This document shows, piece after piece, positions 1-7,013 of a stretch of 29,582 nt of DNA. This DNA comes from Spirochaetia bacterium (GTDB lineage: Bacteria; Spirochaetota; Spirochaetia; Treponematales; Breznakiellaceae): the NCBI GenBank assembly GCA_025997655.1, contig BNUW01000010.1, forward strand, positions 1-29,582, given 5' to 3'. The position numbers and the translations under genes were made by a program. The notes beneath the pieces were generated by a model. That model was not told the DNA's origin, made no database searches, and worked only from the letters and a program-made list of their open reading frames with translations. Numbering within the stretch: position 1 is the first letter of the stretch; every line of letters starts with the position of its first letter.

Positions 1-105
1 AAGGGCACAAAGGGAAGAAAAGTTAGAGAATAACGCTCGAAACCATCTTTTTTCCCTCTTCCTTCGTGTTCTTTGTGTCCTTCGTGGTTAAATTTTCTTC
101 TTTTT
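1..105. repeat. Imperfect inverted repeat, cut by the window edge
   Basis: The right arm (about 62-97) carries TTCGTGGTTAAATTTT preceded by spaced GTGT blocks. The first 20 bases (AAGGGCACAAAGGGAAGAAA) look like the remainder of the complementary left arm. The same design, ending in GTGGTTAAA, recurs at 3650-3721 and 24463-24652. No gene is visible in the first 249 bases. Confidence 0.55.
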
Positions 106-167
106 TAATTTCTATGCGTTTATCCTGCCCCCGTGGTGCCTCATTTAGAAATGTAACTTTCGCCCCC

Positions 168-197
168 TTGAATTTTGTTCTTGAAAACTGCTATAAT
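168..197 (+). promoter_or_regulatory. Sigma-70-type promoter
   Basis: TTGAAT at 168-173 and TATAAT at 192-197 are separated by 18 bases. They lie about 50 bases upstream of the small ORF at 250. The fit to a vegetative promoter is good by eye but was not scored. Confidence 0.5.
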
Positions 198-249
198 TAT
201 TTAATATGAAGATAGTCGTTTTGGACAGTGCATATAAACAGAGGAAACA

Positions 250-453
250 ATGGCTGAAGAATACGATGTGGAAAAAATTGTAGATGATGTTGAAAAAGCG
301 GTTCTTGCCGGGAAGTATCGCCATGCCACGGAAAAGGAATCGCTTGAACTTCGTCTTGCTGCTTTGGAAAATATAGTCAAGTATTGTAAAGAACTGGTTG
401 AAAAAGCTTATACTGATACATCGGGCGTGGCTGTAAAACATAGCGTGGCATAA
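250..453 (+). CDS. Small hypothetical protein, 67 aa, helical
   Basis: I do not recognise this protein. It begins with an ATG nine bases after an AGAGGAAA ribosome-binding site and is preceded by a plausible promoter, so it is probably translated. The sequence is rich in Glu, Lys, Val and Ala with heptad-like spacing (for example LELRLAALENIVKYCKEL at about 32-49), which suggests one or two amphipathic helices and possibly a short coiled coil. There is no signal peptide or membrane segment, and one cysteine. It is followed after 51 bases by a second small ORF. Together they could be remnants of a phage or plasmid region, but nothing proves that. Confidence 0.5.
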   Translation: MAEEYDVEKIVDDVEKAVLAGKYRHATEKESLELRLAALENIVKYCKELVEKAYTDTSGVAVKHSVA

Positions 454-504
454 GCACGGTAGCGCAAATGTGCTGGAACAAGTATGTAACCGGTAGAAGA
501 CCGT

Positions 505-675
505 ATGCAACGCTTAGTTTTTATCGGGATTACACAAAAGACGCTCGATGTTGCGGCACTGTCCAAATGGGACGCAAAAACCACGGTGTTTATCAATCTC
601 GTAATGAGCATTCTTGAAGGGCTTCTGGCCACCGGCGGCCCGGGGGTCCTGATGCTCTTCGGCTGGTGGAAGTAG
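505..675 (+). CDS. Possible small membrane protein, 56 aa
   Basis: This ORF starts MQRLVFIGITQKTLDVAALS and ends with GPGVLMLFGWWK. Residues about 27-53 form a hydrophobic stretch long enough for one membrane helix. The start has only a weak purine stretch (GTAGAAGA) upstream. An in-frame stop lies just before it, so no longer form is possible. A second open frame starting at about 471 overlaps it, so which frame is real is uncertain. It ends five bases before the nicotinamidase fragment. No family was recognised. Confidence 0.35.
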   Translation: MQRLVFIGITQKTLDVAALSKWDAKTTVFINLVMSILEGLLATGGPGVLMLFGWWK

Positions 676-680
676 ACCCT

Positions 681-917
681 ATGGATATCAATTTTAAGCA
701 ATCGGCGCTGATACTCGTTGATGTGCAAAACGATTTTTGTCCCGGCGGCGCCCTTGCCGTTACCGGTGGCGATCAGGTTGTCGCCCCCTTAAACGAATAT
801 GCCTGCGCCTTTGCCGCCGCAAACGCCCCGGTGATCGCCACCCAGGACTGGCACCCCGCCGGGCATTGCTCCTTTGCCTCCACCGGCAGGAAAACCGCCG
901 GGGCGATATTGGTTTAA
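681..917 (+). pseudogene. pncA: Nicotinamidase/isochorismatase-family fragment (PncA-like), truncated
   Basis: The 78 residues from ATG 681 match the N-terminal third of PncA-type amidohydrolases, which normally run to about 200 residues and convert nicotinamide to nicotinate in NAD salvage. The nucleophile-activating aspartate is in LILVDVQNDFCPGG, and the metal-site Asp/His cluster is in TQDWHPAGHCSF. The reading frame stops at 915-917, before the conserved lysine and the catalytic cysteine, so it cannot be an active enzyme. The lost 3' part is replaced by the convergent Fic gene, whose stop lies only 24 bases away. I read this as a deletion or insertion scar rather than a short functional protein. 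Confidence 0.75.
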
Positions 918-941
918 AAAGTACGTGCTTGTACCTCACCC

Positions 942-1823
942 CTAAGCGTTGAATTCGGACGGAATCATCCAGCGGTCTCTCATGCGAAATGCCGGGATGG
1001 TTTGGCGAACCGCCTTGTTTGACGCTATAGTACCGGCGACGCCGTTTTTCTTTGCCCACTCGGTAAGCGGGATAATTTTCGGACTGGAGAGCAGCGCAAT
1101 CCGCCGGTACAGTGATTCCGTGAGTAGTGAAGCGAACAGCCCGGTGAAGCCATCGTATTTTGTGGTGGCTACGTATGTATTGAAGAACGGATAATAATTC
1201 GTAAACTTGCTTTTGCTTTGGATAATGATTGGCGGTAAATCGAGCGCCATGAGCTGGTGGTTTATGAGGGTGCGTCCCATGCGGCCATTGCCATCACCAA
1301 ATGGATGAATGGTTTCAAACTCAGCATGGAAATAGGCAATTTTATCCAAAAAATATTCGCCGCCGTCAGAATTATAGTTCTGGACCAGATCACGCATCAA
1401 CGCGGATACAAAATCCGGGTTCGCGCCGAGATGGGCGCCAATCCTGACCCACTCTTTATTCATACGAAATCGCCCGGCAATATCATCGCGGATGTCGGTA
1501 AGCAGGGTTTTATGCAAAAAAAGAATCAAGCCGATGGACAGTTTTTCGTTCGGGTTCTCTAATAAGTATTCGGTGATTTTTGCCAGGTTTTTTGCCTCGT
1601 AAATTTCACGGATATTCTGATCGTGCCTAATCATATCGCGAAGAATGATATCCTCGGTATCTTCGAGGGTAAGGGTGGAGTTTTCAATGGCGTTGGAGTT
1701 ATACACCATTTCAGGTATCTCGGCTAACGCAATTTCGCGCACCGCCTCTTTCCTGGTACGAATCAGCGTTTGATAATGCGTGGCTAAGCCTTGAATCCTA
1801 TCTCTCGTGATTTGATTTATCAT
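942..1823 (-). CDS. fic: Fic-family protein adenylyltransferase, class II
   Basis: This 293-residue protein contains the complete Fic active-site motif HPFGDGNGRMGR at about 173-184, with the catalytic histidine first. Proteins with this motif usually transfer AMP from ATP to a hydroxyl of a target protein. An N-terminal inhibitory motif of the (S/T)xxxE(G/N) type, SNAIEN, sits at about 43-48. That makes it a class II, self-inhibited Fic protein that needs no separate antitoxin. The region beyond about 240 looks like a small winged-helix domain (LTEWAKKNGVAG... to the end), as in many Fic/DOC-like proteins. All key residues are present. It is monocistronic, convergent with the broken pncA and divergent from the flagellar operon. 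The target is unknown. Confidence 0.9.
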   Translation of the reverse strand: MINQITRDRIQGLATHYQTLIRTRKEAVREIALAEIPEMVYNSNAIENSTLTLEDTEDIILRDMIRHDQNIREIYEAKNLAKITEYLLENPNEKLSIGLILFLHKTLLTDIRDDIAGRFRMNKEWVRIGAHLGANPDFVSALMRDLVQNYNSDGGEYFLDKIAYFHAEFETIHPFGDGNGRMGRTLINHQLMALDLPPIIIQSKSKFTNYYPFFNTYVATTKYDGFTGLFASLLTESLYRRIALLSSPKIIPLTEWAKKNGVAGTIASNKAVRQTIPAFRMRDRWMIPSEFNA

Positions 1824-1845
1824 GGTAGCAGTATGCCATACTTTA

Positions 1846-1880
1846 CGTGAATAAACAATGGTTTTTGGTATTTGTTCACG
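1846..1880. repeat. Inverted repeat, operator-like, between fic and flgF
   Basis: CGTGAATAAACA (1846-1857) and TATTTGTTCACG (1869-1880) are complementary at 10 of 12 positions, with an 11-base centre. The repeat lies 23 bases upstream of the fic start and 26 bases upstream of the sigma-28-like box. It could be a protein-binding site or a small hairpin. No regulator is identified. Confidence 0.35.
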
Positions 1881-1905
1881 CTAAATACGGTTCTTTGCCC
1901 AGCCC

Positions 1906-1932
1906 TAATCTTTTTTCCCCATCCGCCGATAC
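1906..1932 (+). promoter_or_regulatory. Sigma-28 (FliA)-like flagellar promoter
   Basis: TAATCTTT (1906-1913), an 11-base spacer, then GCCGATAC (1925-1932). The FliA consensus is TAAAGTTT-N11-GCCGATAA, so the match is 6 of 8 and 7 of 8 with exact spacing. It would start transcription near 1938-1940, just before the flgF ribosome-binding site. This explains how the rod genes are controlled. Confidence 0.65.
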
Positions 1933-1951
1933 AATACAAGAGGGGTATGAT

Positions 1952-2800
1952 GTGATTAGAGGATGGTATACCGGGGCCAGCGGGATGCGGGCCCAGCAGT
2001 GGAAGCTCGACGCGGTGGCGAACAACCTGGCAAACGTGGATGTGAACGGCTACAAGAAAGACCTGGCGGTCCACAAGGCTTTTCCGGAGATGTTAATGCG
2101 CCGCATGGACGATGACGGGGTCTACCGGCACCCCTTTGGTTCCGCCGACGAGGCGCCCATCATCGGGAAGCTGGGGACCGGGGTGGAGCTCAACGAACTG
2201 TACACCGACTTCCAGCAGGGTTCCATGAAGGAAACCGAGAACGATTTCGACATCGCCCTGGACGGCAAGGGCTTTTTCACCGTCATGACCCCCTGGGGCG
2301 AGCGCTATACCCGGAACGGCGCCTTCATCCTGGGCAAAGAGGGCTACCTGGAAACCAAGGAGGGCTACCCCGTGATGGGCGAGAACGGCCCCCTGCAAGT
2401 CAAGGCGAACAACTTCCAGGTTGACAAGGAAGGGGGGGTCTGGATAAACGCCCAATACGCCGACCCCGCGCTCATGGTGGGCCGGGAAAACAACACCTGG
2501 GACGACACGGTGCTCCTGGACAAGCTGAAACTGGTGAGCTTTGACCTGGACCGGTATTTACAGAAGCAGGGGACCAGCCTCTACCGCGCCACCGACACCT
2601 CGGGGGAAGCTCAAATCATGGAACGGGGCCAAAGCCCGCGGGTAGTGCAGGGCTTTGTGGAAACCTCAAATGTGGACCCGGTCCTGGAAATGGTCCAAAT
2701 GATAGAAGTAAACCGCGCCTATGAGGCGAACCAGAAGGTGATACAGAGCGAAGATTCCATGCTCGGCACCTTATTAACACAAACGGCACGATTCGGTTAA
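1952..2800 (+). CDS. flgF: Flagellar basal-body rod protein FlgF-like
   Basis: The protein has 282 residues and belongs to the rod/hook family. The N-terminal motif (IRGWYTGASGM, then ANNLANVDVNGYKK) and the C-terminal helix (VQMIEVNRAYEANQKVIQ) are the coiled ends that pack rod subunits together. The start is GTG at 1952, six bases after GAGGGG. Longer in-frame extensions lack the family N-terminus. It is the first gene of a three-gene rod cluster behind a sigma-28-like promoter. In spirochaetes the rod anchors periplasmic flagella. FlgF and FlgG paralogues are hard to separate, so it could equally be called a second FlgG. The order matches the tandem flgG-like genes followed by flgJ in other treponemes. 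Confidence 0.9.
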   Translation: MIRGWYTGASGMRAQQWKLDAVANNLANVDVNGYKKDLAVHKAFPEMLMRRMDDDGVYRHPFGSADEAPIIGKLGTGVELNELYTDFQQGSMKETENDFDIALDGKGFFTVMTPWGERYTRNGAFILGKEGYLETKEGYPVMGENGPLQVKANNFQVDKEGGVWINAQYADPALMVGRENNTWDDTVLLDKLKLVSFDLDRYLQKQGTSLYRATDTSGEAQIMERGQSPRVVQGFVETSNVDPVLEMVQMIEVNRAYEANQKVIQSEDSMLGTLLTQTARFG

Positions 2801-2833
2801 AAAGCGGACATAGGTCCGAAAGGCAGGTAACAA

Positions 2834-3631
2834 ATGGTACGGAGTTTATGGACCGGCGCGGCCGGCATGATAGGCCAGCAGGCCAATATTGATACGATTT
2901 CCAACAACTTGGCAAACGTAAACACATCGGGCTTCAAGAAGGTGCGCTCTGATTTTGAGGACCTCCTCTACCAGACCACCCGGGTTGCGGGCACCCCCGC
3001 CACGGAAGACACGGTGGTACCGGTTGGCGTCCAGATGGGCCACGGGGTCAAGCTCGCCGCCACCCAAAGGATGTTCAGCCAGGGCAGCCTTCAAAATACG
3101 GAGAATGTCTACGACATCGCCATCAACGGCGAAGGTTTCTTCCGTATCCAGATGTACGACGGCACCTACGGCTACACCCGTGACGGCGCCTTCAAGGTGG
3201 ACGAGAACGGCCGGCTGGTCACCTCCAACGGCTACTGGGTCCTTCCGGACATCGTGATGCCCGAGGGCTTCCTCCCCCAGACCATCACGGTCTCCCAGGA
3301 CGGACGGGTGGAAGTTAAGACCCCCGAATCCGGCGACGATACGGTCCAGGTGGGGCAACTGGAACTCTACCGTTTCCCCAACCCCGTGGGCCTCACCTCG
3401 GTGGGTGAAAACCTTTTCAAGATAACCCAGGCCTCGGGGGAACCCATCCCCGGCCAGCCCGGCTATGAGGGCATGGGCAAACTGGTCCACAAGTTCCTGG
3501 AAATGTCCAACGTATCGGTGGTAAAGGAAATGGTTGACCTCATCGTGGCCCAACGTGCCTACGAGTTCAACTCTAAAACGATCCAGACCAGCGACAACAT
3601 GCTCGGCACCGCCACGAGCCTGAAACGGTAA
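2834..3631 (+). CDS. flgG: Flagellar distal rod protein FlgG
   Basis: This 265-residue protein has the canonical FlgG layout. It starts MVRSLWTGAAGM, followed by the ISNNLANVNTSGFKK box, a central domain with AINGEGFFRIQM and YTRDGAFKVDENGRLV, and a C-terminal helix ending in VDLIVAQRAYEFNSKTIQTS. FlgG builds the distal rod between the proximal rod and the hook. It follows flgF by 33 bases with an AGGCAGGTAA ribosome-binding site and is probably co-transcribed with it. Length and motifs are complete and nothing is odd. Confidence 0.95.
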   Translation: MVRSLWTGAAGMIGQQANIDTISNNLANVNTSGFKKVRSDFEDLLYQTTRVAGTPATEDTVVPVGVQMGHGVKLAATQRMFSQGSLQNTENVYDIAINGEGFFRIQMYDGTYGYTRDGAFKVDENGRLVTSNGYWVLPDIVMPEGFLPQTITVSQDGRVEVKTPESGDDTVQVGQLELYRFPNPVGLTSVGENLFKITQASGEPIPGQPGYEGMGKLVHKFLEMSNVSVVKEMVDLIVAQRAYEFNSKTIQTSDNMLGTATSLKR

Positions 3632-3649
3632 GGAATGAGAAAAAGATAC

Positions 3650-3721
3650 CTACCACGAACCACACGAACAGTACGAACTTCCTATTACTATTTTTGTGCT
3701 TTTCGTGTCTTTCGTGGTTAA
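3650..3721. repeat. Imperfect long inverted repeat between flgG and flgJ
   Basis: The left arm, ACCACGAACCACACGAACAG from about 3651, and the right arm, TTCGTGTCTTTCGTGGTTAA from 3702, are largely complementary over about 26 bases with a short AT-rich centre. The element fills almost the whole 113-base gap and ends about 10 bases before the flgJ ribosome-binding site. It belongs to the same family as the elements at the window start and at 24463-24652. There is no T-run of terminator type after it, so it may attenuate or stabilise the message rather than end it. Confidence 0.65.
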
Positions 3722-3744
3722 AATTTCTTATATGGAGGCTATAG

Positions 3745-4311
3745 ATGGACATAAGCGCCCTTGGAACACAGTACCTGAATGACACCCGGTTCGCTTCGCC
3801 CTTCGCGGGGCTGGCTGGACGGACGCAGTCCGCAGGATCCCTGTCGGCATTTGCCGCTAAATCTCCGGCAGGGGCAGGGCTTGGGGGAAACACCGGCTTT
3901 GCGGATATCCTGGAAAAAGCCAAGATGGACAAGATTTTGAACGCTATCCCCGACCTGCCCGTCGATACAGACGGGGACGGAATTGAAACCGCAGAGCCCG
4001 CAAAAAACCGCACCGACAGCAAAACTGAAATAATCCCCGCCACAAGCCGCAAGCCCGTCATCGACAAAACCGACAAGCTCTACGAACAGTGCCTGGCACT
4101 GGAAACCTTCCTGACCAAGACCCTCATCTCCGGCATGCGGGGCACGGTTCAGAAAACCGGCCTGATTGACGACAGCTTTGCGGGGAAGATGTACGAGGAT
4201 ATGCTCTACGACGAATATGCCAAAACTTATACGGAGAACGCAAACTTCGGCCTGGCCGACCTTGCCTACCTGGAGCTTACGGGGCAGCGGGGGAAAGTCA
4301 TTGCGCGGTAA
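3745..4311 (+). CDS. flgJ: Rod-binding protein, FlgJ N-terminal type
   Basis: The protein has 188 residues. The second half (about 110-180) is the rod-binding domain, with ETFLTKTLISGMRGTVQKTG, then FAGKMYEDMLYDEYAKTYTE. The domain caps or scaffolds the growing rod. The first 100 residues are low-complexity and variable, as usual. No muramidase domain follows, as in other spirochaetes where FlgJ is single-domain. The start follows GGAGG by eight bases. The gene closes the rod cluster and converges on the importer operon with only 19 bases between stop codons and no obvious terminator. Confidence 0.85.
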   Translation: MDISALGTQYLNDTRFASPFAGLAGRTQSAGSLSAFAAKSPAGAGLGGNTGFADILEKAKMDKILNAIPDLPVDTDGDGIETAEPAKNRTDSKTEIIPATSRKPVIDKTDKLYEQCLALETFLTKTLISGMRGTVQKTGLIDDSFAGKMYEDMLYDEYAKTYTENANFGLADLAYLELTGQRGKVIAR

Positions 4312-4330
4312 AAAGAGGCGCCATCCATGA

Positions 4331-5836
4331 TTATTGATTCGAAGCCAGGGTCATTATCTTATCCTGAGTCGCTTCGCCGTGCAGCAGTTCGCCGGTGATT
4401 TCACCTTCGTACATAACGATGATGCGGTCGCAGAGACTCAGTATTTCCTGCATATCGCTTGACACGAACAGTATGCTGACACCTTGGGAAACAAGCGTAT
4501 CTATAATATCATAAATATCTTTTTTAACGCCCACGTCAATTCCCTGGGTGGGCTCATCAAGGAAAAGTATCTCCGGGTTGTTCATCAGCCAGCGTGCGAT
4601 AATGGCCTTTTGCTGATTTCCGCCGGAAAGGTTTGAGATAATTTGATCGGCGCCGGGTGTTTTAACCTGTAATTTGTGTATGTATTCCCCAACGATCCGG
4701 TTTTCCCTGGCCGGGCTGATAAGGCGCAGCCAATTTTTCATGTTCCACAGGTTTACTAAGGACATATTTTCGGCCACCGATTGTTTAAGAAAGAGCCCCT
4801 GCTGCTTGCGCCCTTCCGCCACAAGCCCGATACCCTGCCTTATAGCGTCGGTACAATTTTTGACCATACATTTTTTGCCGCTGACTTTTATTTCAAGGCT
4901 GTCATGACGGTCGGCGCCGAACACGGCCTGCAAAACTTCACTTCTTCCCGCCCCGACAAGCCCGGTAAGGCCGAGTACCTCACCCCGGTACAGTTTAAAA
5001 TTGACATTTTTTATTTTCCTGCTGACGGTAAGATTGGCAACTTCAAGTACCGTCTCGGCGTTAGTATAATCGGTTTTAAATCCGGAACGCATATCAGCTT
5101 TATTGTAGTCACGTCCTACCATGAGAGATATAAGCTGGGTGACGTTGGTTTCTTTTGTGTTGAGTGTTTGTATAAAGCAGCCGTCCCGCAGTACCGTTAC
5201 CCGGTCGCTTATTTCCATTATTTCGCCCAGTTTATGGGATATGTACAGCATGGTTATTCCCCTGCTTTTTAAATCCCTCATTATTCCCATTAATTTTTCC
5301 GCTTCAGTGGTGGTTAACGCGGATGTTGGCTCATCCAAAATCAACAGCTTTGCGTTGCGGACAAGCGCCTTGGCTATTTCGACCTGTTGCTGCTGCGAAA
5401 CATTGATATTCCGTATCAGGGTTTCTTCGTTAAGAGCATGCAGGCCCACTTCTTCCATATACCTTCTGGCATCTTTAAACATTTTTTTGTAATCCACAAA
5501 ACCCAGAGAATTTTTCGGTAATTGCCCCTGAAATATATTTTCAGCAATAGAAAGAGCCGGGGACAACGAAAGTTCCTGGTGAATCATGGCAATCCCCGCA
5601 TGTTGGGCCTGCCGGGGGATGGTAAAATGCACCTTCGCCCCGCAGAACATGATGGTTCCGGAACTTGCCGGGAATTCGCCGCTTAAAATGTTCATCAGGG
5701 TTGATTTACCGGCCCCGTTTTCTCCTACAAGGGCGTGTATTTCTCCTTGAAGGACATCAAAGCTCACCTCGTTAAGGGCCTTCACGCCGGGGAAAATCTT
5801 GGATACTTTATCAATGCTACAAATTATGTCGGCCAT
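4331..5836 (-). CDS. Sugar-type ABC transporter ATPase (RbsA/MglA family)
   Basis: The 501-residue protein carries two fused nucleotide-binding domains, as in importers of ribose, galactose, xylose and AI-2. Domain one has Walker A GENGAGKST, Walker B LLILDEPTSALT, and a loose signature NVSQQQQVEIAKAL. Domain two has the usual degenerate Walker A (GLVGAGRSE), signature LSGGNQQKAIIARW, and Walker B ILFLDEPTQGID. This asymmetric pattern is typical of the family. It is the last gene of the minus-strand operon and is separated from the binding-protein gene by a perfect 13-bp hairpin. The start follows an AGGA stretch. The substrate cannot be read from the ATPase. Confidence 0.92.
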   Translation of the reverse strand: MADIICSIDKVSKIFPGVKALNEVSFDVLQGEIHALVGENGAGKSTLMNILSGEFPASSGTIMFCGAKVHFTIPRQAQHAGIAMIHQELSLSPALSIAENIFQGQLPKNSLGFVDYKKMFKDARRYMEEVGLHALNEETLIRNINVSQQQQVEIAKALVRNAKLLILDEPTSALTTTEAEKLMGIMRDLKSRGITMLYISHKLGEIMEISDRVTVLRDGCFIQTLNTKETNVTQLISLMVGRDYNKADMRSGFKTDYTNAETVLEVANLTVSRKIKNVNFKLYRGEVLGLTGLVGAGRSEVLQAVFGADRHDSLEIKVSGKKCMVKNCTDAIRQGIGLVAEGRKQQGLFLKQSVAENMSLVNLWNMKNWLRLISPARENRIVGEYIHKLQVKTPGADQIISNLSGGNQQKAIIARWLMNNPEILFLDEPTQGIDVGVKKDIYDIIDTLVSQGVSILFVSSDMQEILSLCDRIIVMYEGEITGELLHGEATQDKIMTLASNQ

Positions 5837-5851
5837 TTTTTTCCTGATTAA

Positions 5852-5888
5852 TTAACCGTGAACCTCTGTCTGCGGGGTTCACGGTTAA
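5852..5888 (-). promoter_or_regulatory. Intercistronic hairpin between binding-protein and ATPase genes
   Basis: TTAACCGTGAACC (5852-5864) and GGTTCACGGTTAA (5876-5888) form a perfect 13-bp stem with an 11-base loop. On the transcribed minus strand it is not followed by a U-run, so it is unlikely to be a strong terminator. In importer operons such hairpins often protect the upstream binding-protein message and raise its level over the ATPase. That role is inferred here. Confidence 0.7.
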
Positions 5889-5903
5889 ATTTTTAATCGT
5901 ACC

Positions 5904-6950
5904 TTAGTCCGGGAAATACTGATTCACGTTGGACGGGTCTACTTCGTCCATTTTGGTGAAGGCGTTCCCTGTTTTCTCCGGCTTGCCGGTTACCAGTTGG
6001 TTATAGGCAAGGATCACCGGGTCAGACCCTTGGCCAAAGGGGTCCTGGGTCAGCGTAGAATCAATGGCGCCGCTTTTGATATACGGGATCAGTTCGGCGT
6101 AGGTGTCGAAACAAACCATGGTGATGTCCCTGGTCTTGGCTAATTCGGTGATAGCCTGGGCTGCGCCATGACTGCCCCCTGCGCAAAGATAGAGACCTTT
6201 CAGATCCGGGTTGGAGGTGATAAAGTCCTTCGCCTGGGTATACGCCTCGTCCGCGCTGTCGTGGTCCTCAACAGCCGGAAGAACGGTGATGCCGGGAACC
6301 GCGTCAAAGGCTTTCATGGCGCCCTGGCGGCGGAGTTCGTGGGCGTTCACGCTGAAGAGGCCGGTAATCATTGCCACTTTGCCCTGACCGCCCATCTTCT
6401 TGATGAGGGATTCCGCAAGTTTCGTGCCGGCGCCGTAGAGGTCCTGCCCGACAAAGGCTACTTTCTTGCTGGGTATGCCCGTATCGCTGTTGAATGTATA
6501 GACGGGGATGCCCGCGGCTGCGGCCCGGTCAATTGCCGGTACGATGGAATCCGCCACCCCTACCGTGGTGATTGCGTCATAGTCCATTGCGATACAGGTG
6601 TCAATCATGTCCGAGAAGGTTTGACCGTCAAACTGCGGTGCAAATTTGTAATCAACTTCACACTTATACGTGTCCAGCCCCAAAACGGCTTTGGCGGCAT
6701 ACGCGCCGGAAGTTACGTCGTTCCAGAAGGGATTATTCTGGATACAGAGAACCGCGATGCGGAATGTCTTGCCGGTGGTGTTAGAAACCGGTTTGTAGCC
6801 GAAACTGTCCGCCGTGTAGGTCTTGCCGTCACGTTCCGAAACAGCCGATGTACCGGCAGGCCAAACTTTTCTTCCCGCCTGCGATCCCCCCGCAAAGACC
6901 ATGCCGCTGCAAAGCGCAAGCAATACCACCACACCAAAAATTTTTTTCAT
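5904..6950 (-). CDS. Periplasmic sugar-binding protein (RbsB family)
   Basis: The protein has 348 residues counted from the ATG at 6950, which follows GGAGGA by four bases. An upstream TTG at 6962 is in frame but lies before the ribosome-binding site. The N-terminus MKKIFGVVVLLALCSGMVFA is a signal peptide. It may be cut after VFA, or lipidated at the cysteine in LALCSG as spirochaetes sometimes allow. The mature part is the periplasmic-binding fold: TFRIAVLCIQNNPFW opens the first lobe, and GKVAMITGLFSVNAHELRRQ and GLYLCAGGSHGAAQAI belong to the second half. It would deliver a sugar-like ligand to the permease encoded just upstream. Confidence 0.9.
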   Translation of the reverse strand: MKKIFGVVVLLALCSGMVFAGGSQAGRKVWPAGTSAVSERDGKTYTADSFGYKPVSNTTGKTFRIAVLCIQNNPFWNDVTSGAYAAKAVLGLDTYKCEVDYKFAPQFDGQTFSDMIDTCIAMDYDAITTVGVADSIVPAIDRAAAAGIPVYTFNSDTGIPSKKVAFVGQDLYGAGTKLAESLIKKMGGQGKVAMITGLFSVNAHELRRQGAMKAFDAVPGITVLPAVEDHDSADEAYTQAKDFITSNPDLKGLYLCAGGSHGAAQAITELAKTRDITMVCFDTYAELIPYIKSGAIDSTLTQDPFGQGSDPVILAYNQLVTGKPEKTGNAFTKMDEVDPSNVNQYFPD

Positions 6951-7013
6951 AAACTCCTCCAAATAAAATATATTACACAGCGTCGACGACGCTTGATGCC
7001 CTATTTATTCCCG

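Noticed and set aside
850..873. GG-N10-GC match resembling a sigma-54 promoter
   Set aside because: It lies inside the PncA metal-site codons, with no gene placed to use it on that strand.
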